Below the pieces are notes generated by a model. It was given only the letters and a program-made list of their open reading frames with translations. It searched no databases and was not told the DNA's origin. From Bacteroidota bacterium (GTDB lineage: Bacteria; Bacteroidota; Bacteroidia; Chitinophagales; Chitinophagaceae): DNA of 9,309 nt. The stretch is taken from contig JAEWIW010000061.1 in the NCBI GenBank assembly GCA_023386855.1, forward strand, positions 1-9,309, read 5' to 3'. Shown here piece by piece: positions 1-5,552 of the stretch (within the stretch, counting starts at the first letter, position 1; each line of letters begins with the position of its first letter). Made by a program: the position numbers and the translations under genes.

Positions 1-474
1 CCTTATGGACTATATGTGGTAAATGCAGTGCAGGAGGAAATCGGGTTAAGGGGTGCGGAGATGATCGCAAGGCGTATCAAGCCGAATGTTGCTATCATTA
101 CGGATGTAACGCATGATACCTATACACCGATGATCAATAAAATGATTGAAGGAGATGTGCAATGTGGTAAAGGTCCTTCACTGGCTTATGGCCCGGCAGT
201 GCATAATAAGCTGCTGAATTTTGTCCAGGATGTAGCGGAAAAGAAAAATATTCCTTTGCAATTAAGGGCTGTATCCAGGAGCACGGGTACCGATACCGAT
301 TCATTTGCCTATGCCAATGATGGTTGCCCCTCGGTGCTTATATCTATTCCATTAAGGTATATGCATACTACCGTGGAAATGCTTCACAGGAATGATATTG
401 AGCAAACCATACAGCTGATGTATGAAACTTTGATGGCGCTGACACCCAAAACCAGCCTGAGTTATTTTGACTGA
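1..474 (+). CDS. M42 family metallo-aminopeptidase, C-terminal part (5' end outside window)
   Basis: This is a cytosolic di-metal (usually Zn or Co) aminopeptidase of the M42 family (glutamyl/deblocking aminopeptidase, once called endo-glucanase M), which trims peptides from the N-terminus. The reading frame is open from base 1, so the gene starts upstream; 157 residues are visible of a usual 340-370. Visible residues 10-18 read VQEEIGLRG, the family hallmark with the catalytic and metal-binding Glu pair. TDVTHD at 34-39 supplies a metal-ligand Asp. SRSTGTDTDS at 92-101 and RYMHTTVEM at 119-127 carry the conserved C-terminal core and the last metal-ligand His (H122). The internal GTG at 16 lies inside the conserved core and is not the start. 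The gene ends with TGA six bases before the 481-525 palindrome and converges on the response regulator. The family call is secure; the exact peptide specificity cannot be read from this fragment. Confidence 0.93.
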   Translation, partial: PYGLYVVNAVQEEIGLRGAEMIARRIKPNVAIITDVTHDTYTPMINKMIEGDVQCGKGPSLAYGPAVHNKLLNFVQDVAEKKNIPLQLRAVSRSTGTDTDSFAYANDGCPSVLISIPLRYMHTTVEMLHRNDIEQTIQLMYETLMALTPKTSLSYFD

Positions 475-480
475 TTTTCC

Positions 481-525
481 TACCCCGTGGCACGGGGGCG
501 TGGCACGCCCCCGTGCCACGGGGTA
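481..525. repeat. Perfect 20-bp GC-rich palindrome between convergent genes
   Basis: Bases 481-500 are the exact reverse complement of 506-525, around a 5-nt centre (TGGCA, 501-505). The element is 78% G+C (35 of 45), far above its surroundings. It also has an internal 13-nt rhythm: CGTGGCACG at 486 and 499, and its complement CGTGCCACG at 512, so a smaller alternative hairpin (499-507 with 512-520, loop CCCC) is possible. It begins 6 nt after the M42 stop and ends directly against the stop codon of the opposing regulator. No T-tract follows on either strand, so it is not a classic intrinsic terminator, although a hairpin this strong could still stop or stabilise transcripts from both sides. 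Its form resembles dispersed REP-like intergenic palindromes. Whether it recurs in the genome cannot be seen here. Confidence 0.9.
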
Positions 526-930
526 CTATTTCTGCAAGGAAAGTATCTCGTTACAATAAAAGGTATCGCCGGTCATTACCTTCTGGATGGCTTCCGACAT
601 CTCGGCTCCTGAGGAGTTCTTGGTAACATAACCATTGGCTCCCGCCTGGATCAGGGCCTGCACATAAGGCAGGTCGGCATGAACAGAGATCCCGATAATT
701 TTTATTTCTTTATTGAATTGCCTGATGCTGCGGGTAGCATCAATGCCATTGATCGGCTCCATATTAATATCCATCAATACAATATCCGGCGGGGTATTCC
801 GGCAGTATTCAATGATCTCCCTGCCATTCTCACACATTCCAACAATGGAAATCCTTTTATCCCTGCTTAAAAGCAATGCCCAGGCCTCCCTAACTAATTT
901 ATGATCATCTGCTATCACTATTCTAATCAT
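526..930 (-). CDS. Receiver-only response regulator (NarL/LuxR-type REC domain, no HTH)
   Basis: The 134-residue protein is a phospho-acceptor receiver domain of the NarL/FixJ class. The acidic pair is D8/D9 (IADDH), the phosphorylated Asp is D54 (VLMDINM), the switch Ser is S82 (GISVHAD) and the conserved Lys is K104 (YVTKNSS), so all receiver residues are present. NarL-class regulators are normally about 210 residues with a LuxR-type helix-turn-helix at the C-terminus. Here the protein stops some 14 residues after the receiver fold, and its TAG directly abuts the 481-525 palindrome. Reading beyond the TAG gives no HTH sequence. It may be a genuine single-domain regulator or the stump of a two-domain one. 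The ATG at 930 is followed at once by the receiver's first beta strand. No histidine kinase is nearby. It lies 131 nt downstream of porQ on the same strand and could be read through from it. Confidence 0.85.
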   Translation of the reverse strand: MIRIVIADDHKLVREAWALLLSRDKRISIVGMCENGREIIEYCRNTPPDIVLMDINMEPINGIDATRSIRQFNKEIKIIGISVHADLPYVQALIQAGANGYVTKNSSGAEMSEAIQKVMTGDTFYCNEILSLQK

Positions 931-1061
931 CGGAATAAAATTGGAACATCAAATTGCTTAAATTCTTCCTGTGTAGCCATATGTGGCGATGATCATTTAA
1001 TAAAATTAAGGCATATAAATAGGTTACATAAGTGGTTCTATGTACACCCCCATCATCTTAT

Positions 1062-2078
1062 TTAAAAATATTCCAGGAGAGGAATATTCAACCCAACATG
1101 ATTCGAAGCCTTGCCAGGCTGGTAATAAGCCCTTGCATACCTGAATGCTATCTTCTTAAAATGAAAGCCTCCACCAAATGAGAACCCGTTCAATCCATTG
1201 GCCAATGCTGTCATATTCATTTCCGCCCTTCTTAATACATTATAACCAACCGATACTTCAAGGTTTTTGGACGGAAATACCTGCACCCCGAAAACCAGGT
1301 GCCTGGCCAGCTTCGCAGCTGTTGAAGATTTTTGCGCCTGCCCATTGTCGCGGTTAAACAGGGAATCATTATACAGGATATCAAACCGGTGCATCTGTTG
1401 CGCGGTGAGTGAAAATTGCAAAGGCGCGTTCTTTAATTTTTTCGTTATTCCTAATTGTATATCAAAAGGAAGATCCCCGGCTTCGGTTCCCTGGTAAGGA
1501 TCCAATTGCATACCCATATTTTTCAGCACCAGCGAAGCCTGCAGGCCCGATGAATCATGGTAACTTAAAGCCGCATCCATGGCAATGCCTAAAGCATGGT
1601 AAATACCATAGCGGGAATGAATGTACTTCAAGGTTAGACCATAGGTAACAGAGGCACTATATTCTCTTGAAGCGGAAAGCTGCACAACATAATCCTGCGG
1701 CCGGAAATCACCCAGCTGGTTGCCTGCATCATCCGCGGATGTTAGCGTTCCATAATGAATATAATTTATCCCAAAGGCAAAATTGGTAGACAGTTTTTCA
1801 TGCCTGTAAGCCGTTACCATGTGCAGCTGGCGGATATCACCCACCATACCCTGGAAAGCCACTTGCATCTGCCCGTTCATGTTTGCACTCAACAGCGATG
1901 GGTTATGGAAAGCCAGGCCTGCATCATCACTGATCGCAGATACATTGATGCCTCCCAATGCTGACAACTGCGGCGAGGCGGGAAGCTTAAGGAAATTGAA
2001 TACCGTTGAACCTCCCAGGGTTTGCGCCTCGAGTTGACCACAAAATATGGACAGTATTATGATCAGTAAGGGTCTCAT
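1062..2078 (-). CDS. porQ: Type IX secretion system protein PorQ
   Basis: PorQ is an outer-membrane beta-barrel-like protein of the type IX secretion system, associated with the attachment complex that links secreted proteins to the cell surface. From the ATG at 2078 the product has 338 residues and a signal peptide: basic start (MRP), hydrophobic stretch LLIIILSIFC, and likely cleavage after LEAQ. The mature N-terminus contains the PorQ-type block FNFLKLPASPQLSALGG followed by a DDAGLAFHNPSLLS motif. The rest alternates short beta strands with aromatic residues, and the C-terminus ends in an aromatic residue (LLEYF). The frame stays open up to 2135, but a -7 promoter box at 2087-2094 lies between the two candidate starts, and the inner ATG gives the better signal peptide, so 2078 is chosen. 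It is divergent from ltaE. No other T9SS gene is present, which is usual because por genes are scattered. Confidence 0.85.
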   Translation of the reverse strand: MRPLLIIILSIFCGQLEAQTLGGSTVFNFLKLPASPQLSALGGINVSAISDDAGLAFHNPSLLSANMNGQMQVAFQGMVGDIRQLHMVTAYRHEKLSTNFAFGINYIHYGTLTSADDAGNQLGDFRPQDYVVQLSASREYSASVTYGLTLKYIHSRYGIYHALGIAMDAALSYHDSSGLQASLVLKNMGMQLDPYQGTEAGDLPFDIQLGITKKLKNAPLQFSLTAQQMHRFDILYNDSLFNRDNGQAQKSSTAAKLARHLVFGVQVFPSKNLEVSVGYNVLRRAEMNMTALANGLNGFSFGGGFHFKKIAFRYARAYYQPGKASNHVGLNIPLLEYF

Positions 2079-2086
2079 CAGGGAAA

Positions 2087-2094
2087 TAAAGATA
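2087..2094 (-). promoter_or_regulatory. Probable -7 box of the porQ promoter
   Basis: Read on the minus strand the bases are TATCTTTA, a close match to the Bacteroidota -7 element TAnnTTTG, placed 8 nt before the porQ ATG at 2078. The sequence from box to start codon (TATCTTTA, 8 nt ending in CCCTG, ATG) closely parallels that of the HD-domain gene at 7470-7488. No TTG sits at the expected distance upstream, so the -33 half is weak or absent. The predicted transcript would have a leader of only a few bases. Confidence 0.45.
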
Positions 2095-2166
2095 AGGGTC
2101 AGGGCAACAGCTTTTACAGATCTACAGGATAACAACTAAATGACAACAAAGTAGAGCTATGTTATG

Positions 2167-2195
2167 TTGCTGAATCATTTTCAATATTACCTTCG
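2167..2195 (+). promoter_or_regulatory. Bacteroidota-type promoter of ltaE-pgi
   Basis: TTG at 2167-2169, an 18-nt spacer, and TACCTTCG at 2188-2195 fit the Bacteroidota primary-sigma consensus (TTG, then TAnnTTTG) with one mismatch. The -7 box ends only 4 nt before the ATG at 2200. Transcription should therefore begin at or beside the start codon, giving a leaderless or nearly leaderless mRNA. This also argues against the upstream in-frame ATG at 2164, which would lie before the promoter. Confidence 0.6.
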
Positions 2196-2199
2196 CGGC

Positions 2200-3216
2200 A
2201 TGATAATCGACCTTCGATCCGACACATTCACAAAGCCCGGCACGGGCATGCTCGAAGCCATGCGAAACGCCGAAGTAGGCGATGATGTTTTTGGAGAAGA
2301 TCCCTCCGTAAACCGCCTTGAAAAAATGGCTGCTGATATGTTCGGGATGGAAGCTGCACTCTTCTGCCCCTCTGGCACCATGTCGAACCAGGTGGCCATA
2401 AAAGTACATACTCAGCCCGGTGATGAAGTGATCTGCGATGTCAATGCACATGTATATATTTATGAAGGCGGAGGCATAGCTTTCAATTCCGGCTCGCAGG
2501 TAAAATCCATTACCGGGAACCAGGGCAGGATCAGGGCTGAACAGGTACTGGCCTCCATCAACCCTGATGATGTTCATAAAGCACATACTTCACTGGTTTG
2601 CCTGGAAAACACTTCAAACCGTGGAGGTGGTTCCTGCTATGACCTGGATGAGATCAAGGATATCAGGAAAGTATGCGACGATCAACAGCTTAAACTGCAC
2701 CTCGACGGTGCCAGGCTGTTCAATGCGCTGGTAGCTACAGGCCAGAATCCCAAAGCTTATGGCAGATTATTTCACAGCATTTCAGTTTGCCTGAATAAAG
2801 GCCTTGGCTGCCCCATGGGAAGCATGCTGATAGGAACACGCGAATTCATAAAAAAAGCAAGAAGGGTAAGGAAAGTTTTTGGCGGAGGATTAAGGCAGGC
2901 CGGTTATATGGCCGCTTGTGGCATCTATGCTTTGGAACATAATATCCAGAGGCTGAAAGAAGATCATGAGCATGCAAAAAAAATCGCGGAACAACTTCAA
3001 AACAAATCCTTTGTTGAAAGAATTCACCCTGTAGAAACCAATATCCTGATCTTTGATGTGGCCAAACCCCATACGGCAAAATCGCTGGTCGAAGTATTCA
3101 AAAAAGAAGGTATTCATATCATGGATATTTCTCCCAGCCAGGTCAGGATGGTATTGCATCTCGACGTTACACCAAAAATGGTTGATCATCTTCTTTCTTT
3201 CATTCAACAATTATAA
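2200..3216 (+). CDS. ltaE: Low-specificity L-threonine aldolase (PLP enzyme)
   Basis: This enzyme cleaves L-threonine and L-allo-threonine to glycine and acetaldehyde, using pyridoxal phosphate in the cytosol. The 338-residue product has the normal family length and begins with the family N-terminus IDLRSDTFTKP. Further signatures are GDDVFGEDPSVNRLE (residues 27-41), FCPSGTMSNQ (55-64), and AHVYIYEGGG around H84, the PLP-stacking region. HLDGARLFNA (167-176) holds the Asp and Arg that contact the cofactor, and CLNKGLGCPMGS (197-208) holds the Schiff-base Lys, K200. The start at 2200 is preferred over the in-frame ATG at 2164 because known homologues begin at this point and the promoter lies between the two. 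It is divergent from porQ, and pgi follows after 23 nt, so the two are probably co-transcribed. The fold is shared with other aspartate-aminotransferase-fold lyases, but these motifs fit threonine aldolase best. Confidence 0.92.
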   Translation: MIIDLRSDTFTKPGTGMLEAMRNAEVGDDVFGEDPSVNRLEKMAADMFGMEAALFCPSGTMSNQVAIKVHTQPGDEVICDVNAHVYIYEGGGIAFNSGSQVKSITGNQGRIRAEQVLASINPDDVHKAHTSLVCLENTSNRGGGSCYDLDEIKDIRKVCDDQQLKLHLDGARLFNALVATGQNPKAYGRLFHSISVCLNKGLGCPMGSMLIGTREFIKKARRVRKVFGGGLRQAGYMAACGIYALEHNIQRLKEDHEHAKKIAEQLQNKSFVERIHPVETNILIFDVAKPHTAKSLVEVFKKEGIHIMDISPSQVRMVLHLDVTPKMVDHLLSFIQQL

Positions 3217-3239
3217 CCTAATCAAGGAAATCAATTCTT

Positions 3240-4898
3240 ATGTTACCAGCAGTACATCCCCGGTCCACCACAGCATGGTCTAAATTGGAAATCCATGCCG
3301 GGCAGATGCGTAGGCAATCCATGAAAGACCTATTCCTTCGTGACCCGGAAAGATTCAACAGGTTCTCCTTAAAGGCCCAGGACCTTCTCCTGGATTATTC
3401 AAAAAATATTATCACTGCAGATACCATCAATCTCCTGACATCCCTGGCGGAAGAGTGCGGGCTGAAACAAGCCATTGACGCTATGTTCAATGGTGAGAAG
3501 ATCAACCAGACGGAAGACCGGGCCGTATTGCATACCGCCTTAAGGAATTTTTCCGGCAGGCCCGTATATACAGAAGGTGAAGATGTAATGCCCATGATCA
3601 GGGCAGTGCAGGATAAAATGCGCACTTTTTGTAAAAAGGTTCATGATGGAGAATGGAAAGGTTATACAGGAAAAAAGATCCGTTATATCGTTAATATCGG
3701 AATTGGCGGAAGTGATCTCGGGCCTTATATGGTAACAGAAGCCCTCAAACATTTCAGGGTGGAAGGTATCACGCCTTATTTTGTTTCCAATGTGGATGGA
3801 ACGCATATCGCGGAAACCCTAAAGCTTGTTGACCCGGAAACAACTTTGTTCCTGGTGGCCTCAAAAACTTTTACCACGCAGGAAACCATGACCAATGCAC
3901 ATACCGCCCGGTCGTGGTTCCTGGAGCACGCCAAAGAAGAAGCCCATGTAGCCAAACACTTTGTTGCACTATCAACCAACGAAGCCGAAGTGGTAAAATT
4001 CGGGATTGATCAAAACAATATGTTTGAATTCTGGGACTGGGTAGGCGGAAGATATTCTTTATGGAGCGCTATCGGGTTATCCATTGCCCTTACTATCGGG
4101 TATGATCATTTTGAATCATTGCTGAAAGGCGCCCATGCCATTGATGAACATTTTAAATCCGAATCATTCGAAAAAAATATACCGGTAATACTGGCCCTGG
4201 TCGGTATATGGTATACCAATTTCTTTGGAACCGATACAGAAGCTATCCTGGTGTATGACCAGTATATGCATCGCTTTGCACAGTATTTCCAGCAGGGTAA
4301 TATGGAAAGCAATGGAAAAAGCATTGACAGGAACGGGCACCAGGTGGATTATGCCACGGGCCCCGTGGTATGGGGTGAGCCGGGAACCAATGGCCAGCAT
4401 GCGTTCTACCAGTTATTGCACCAGGGAACTCCATTAATTCCCTGCGATTTTATTGCACCAGCCATCAGCCAGAATCCTGTTGGGGACCATCATGTAAAAT
4501 TACTGTCCAACTTTTTTGCACAGACCGAAGCACTGATGAATGGAAAGACCATTGAAGAAGTAAAAGCCGAACTCCAACGGTCAGGCCTGACCGAAGAAGC
4601 TATTGCAAAGCTGCTTCCTTTCAAGGTTTTTGAAGGAAACAGGCCCACTAATTCCATTCTTGTAAAACAGATCGATCCTTTCATGCTCGGGCAACTGATC
4701 GCGATCTATGAACACAAAATTTTTGTCCAGGGTATCATCTGGAATATTTACAGTTTTGACCAGTGGGGAGTTGAACTGGGAAAGCAGCTGGCCAACAGGA
4801 TCCTGCCAGAGCTTATTTTAAAGGGCGATGTAAGTTCACATGATAGTTCTACCAATGGCCTGATCAATGCCTTCAGGCAAATGAGCGAAAAATCATGA
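3240..4898 (+). CDS. pgi: Glucose-6-phosphate isomerase
   Basis: The enzyme interconverts glucose 6-phosphate and fructose 6-phosphate, the second step of glycolysis and a step in gluconeogenesis, in the cytosol. The product is 552 residues, the length of the long (E. coli/animal-type) PGI group. Visible signatures are [14 protein letters not shown] (151-164), [10 protein letters not shown] (181-190), [13 protein letters not shown] (208-220, phosphate binding), [14 protein letters not shown] (269-282), MESNGK with catalytic E356, [11 protein letters not shown] with catalytic H387, and QWGVELGK with K515. All key residues are intact. The ATG at 3240 is retained because the N-terminal segment ([12 protein letters not shown]) resembles that of related PGIs. 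The upstream bases AAGGAAAT are only weakly Shine-Dalgarno-like. The gene is second in a likely ltaE-pgi operon and ends before a strong hairpin terminator. Confidence 0.97.
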   Translation: MLPAVHPRSTTAWSKLEIHAGQMRRQSMKDLFLRDPERFNRFSLKAQDLLLDYSKNIITADTINLLTSLAEECGLKQAIDAMFNGEKINQTEDRAVLHTALRNFSGRPVYTEGEDVMPMIRAVQDKMRTFCKKVHDGEWKGYTGKKIRYIVNIGIGGSDLGPYMVTEALKHFRVEGITPYFVSNVDGTHIAETLKLVDPETTLFLVASKTFTTQETMTNAHTARSWFLEHAKEEAHVAKHFVALSTNEAEVVKFGIDQNNMFEFWDWVGGRYSLWSAIGLSIALTIGYDHFESLLKGAHAIDEHFKSESFEKNIPVILALVGIWYTNFFGTDTEAILVYDQYMHRFAQYFQQGNMESNGKSIDRNGHQVDYATGPVVWGEPGTNGQHAFYQLLHQGTPLIPCDFIAPAISQNPVGDHHVKLLSNFFAQTEALMNGKTIEEVKAELQRSGLTEEAIAKLLPFKVFEGNRPTNSILVKQIDPFMLGQLIAIYEHKIFVQGIIWNIYSFDQWGVELGKQLANRILPELILKGDVSSHDSSTNGLINAFRQMSEKS

Positions 4899-4921
4899 GT
4901 CTCTTAATACATAACTGAAAT

Positions 4922-4954
4922 AAAAAAAGCTCCTTTTAACGGGAGCTTTTTTTT
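4922..4954. terminator. Bidirectional intrinsic terminator between pgi and the DUF3276 gene
   Basis: AGCTCC at 4928-4933 pairs with GGAGCT at 4942-4947 around an 8-nt loop. The stem is extended by an A-run on the left (4922-4928) and a run of eight T on the right (4947-4954). A GC stem flanked by A and T tracts works in both directions, ending pgi from the left and the convergent DUF3276 gene from the right. Confidence 0.88.
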
Positions 4955-4973
4955 ATGGATAACATTGTATTCT

Positions 4974-5381
4974 TTACCATTTGTCCACTTCTTCAGTGCT
5001 TGCTGAAGGAGTTACGGAAGAAATAACCTGTGCTGGAGAAGCTGAAACTTCAACCTCGGCAACAACATCTTCTTCGATCTCTGAATCAAGCTGATCGTGG
5101 TTGAATGCATCAAAATCAAAATCAGGCATCAGGTCAGTTTTTACAAAATCAACTGCTTCAGTCAATGCTTTCAAAAATTTATTGAAATCTTCTTTATACA
5201 AAAAGATCTTATGCCTGTCGTACCCGTCCTCATTGAATTTCTTCCGGCTTTCTGTGATGGTTATGTAGTAATCATTCCCACGAGTTGCCCTAACATCAAA
5301 GAAGTAAGTTCTTCTTTTCCCGGCCCGGATGCGCTTGCTATAAACGCTTTCCATTCTTTTGTCATTGTTTTCGTACGCCAC
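4974..5381 (-). CDS. DUF3276 / PUR-alpha-like nucleic-acid-binding protein
   Basis: This small cytosolic protein belongs to the bacterial PUR-alpha-like family (DUF3276), whose members bind single-stranded DNA or RNA. From the GTG at 5381 it has 135 residues. A PUR repeat covers roughly residues 10-85: SVYSKRIRAGKRRTYFF, then DVRATRGNDYYITITESRKKF, then HKIFLYKEDFNKFLKALTEA. It is rich in Arg/Lys and aromatics on beta strands and is followed by the family's helix. The last 45 or so residues are acidic and low-complexity (EIEEDVVAEVEV, then Ser/Thr/Pro/Ala) and probably disordered, ending in Trp. No ATG opens the frame at its N-terminus. Candidates are TTG 5387, GTG 5381 and ATG 5354; GTG is preferred because it gives the start MAYENNDKR, although the ATG would still keep the PUR fold. 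A strong promoter lies upstream. The physiological target is not known from sequence. Confidence 0.85.
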   Translation of the reverse strand: MAYENNDKRMESVYSKRIRAGKRRTYFFDVRATRGNDYYITITESRKKFNEDGYDRHKIFLYKEDFNKFLKALTEAVDFVKTDLMPDFDFDAFNHDQLDSEIEEDVVAEVEVSASPAQVISSVTPSASTEEVDKW

Positions 5382-5427
5382 CGTCAATAATTTTTGTGCA
5401 GTTAATAGACTAGAAATTTAATAGACA

Positions 5428-5456
5428 CAAATATAATATTGTTTTCGAATCAGCAA
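5428..5456 (-). promoter_or_regulatory. Consensus Bacteroidota promoter of the DUF3276 gene
   Basis: On the minus strand, TTG (5456-5454), an 18-nt spacer and TATATTTG (5435-5428) match the consensus TTG-N18-TAnnTTTG exactly. Transcription should start near 5425, giving an A/T-rich leader of about 44 nt before the GTG at 5381. This is the best promoter in the window and suggests strong constitutive expression. Confidence 0.75.
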
Positions 5457-5492
5457 AATATAATGATAAAAAATTGTGAAAGTCAAGCGTTT

Positions 5493-5514
5493 ATCTAATA
5501 GGAACCTATTAGAT
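5493..5514. repeat. 22-bp inverted repeat upstream of the DUF3276 promoter
   Basis: ATCTAATAGG (5493-5502) and CCTATTAGAT (5505-5514) are perfect inverted arms around a 2-nt centre. The tight spacing is typical of a dimeric protein-binding site and leaves only a tetraloop if folded as RNA. It lies 36 bp upstream of the DUF3276 -33 element and 38 bp past the ABC exporter stop, so it could be an operator, part of the exporter's 3' end, or both. No T-tract follows immediately. Confidence 0.7.
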
Positions 5515-5532
5515 GGCTCGTGTTAAGCCATC
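5512..5532. repeat. 7-bp stem inverted repeat overlapping the 22-bp dyad
   Basis: GATGGCT (5512-5518) and AGCCATC (5526-5532) form a perfect stem with a 7-nt loop. It shares three bases with the right arm of the neighbouring 22-bp dyad, so the two hairpins cannot both form fully. It lies in the 3' untranslated region of the ABC exporter gene and may act as its RNA end or as part of a switch; this is inference. Confidence 0.6.
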
Positions 5533-5533
5533 A

Positions 5534-5544
5534 GATACAGTATC
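5534..5544. repeat. 11-bp odd palindrome next to the exporter stop
   Basis: GATAC, a central A, then GTATC form a perfect short dyad 8 bp past the exporter's TAA. Alone it could be chance; it is listed because it is the third dyad within 52 bp. Confidence 0.4.
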
Positions 5545-5552
5545 CTGTTGTA

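Noticed and set aside
481..525. Palindrome considered as a CRISPR repeat or an rRNA/tRNA fragment
   Set aside because: There is a single unit with no spacer-repeat array, and no tRNA-like arms or rRNA-like sequence flank it.
2079..2135. Upstream in-frame extension of porQ by 19 residues
   Set aside because: It puts extra residues before a good signal peptide and lies across a -7 promoter box, so the ATG at 2078 is preferred.
2164..2199. Upstream in-frame ATG for threonine aldolase
   Set aside because: The extra 12 residues do not fit the family N-terminus and the codon lies before the proposed promoter elements.
2122..2586. A 154-codon open frame on the minus strand opposite the 5' part of ltaE
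   Set aside because: It lies antisense to a clearly conserved enzyme, shows no recognisable domain, and its composition is what the reverse complement of ltaE codons would give.
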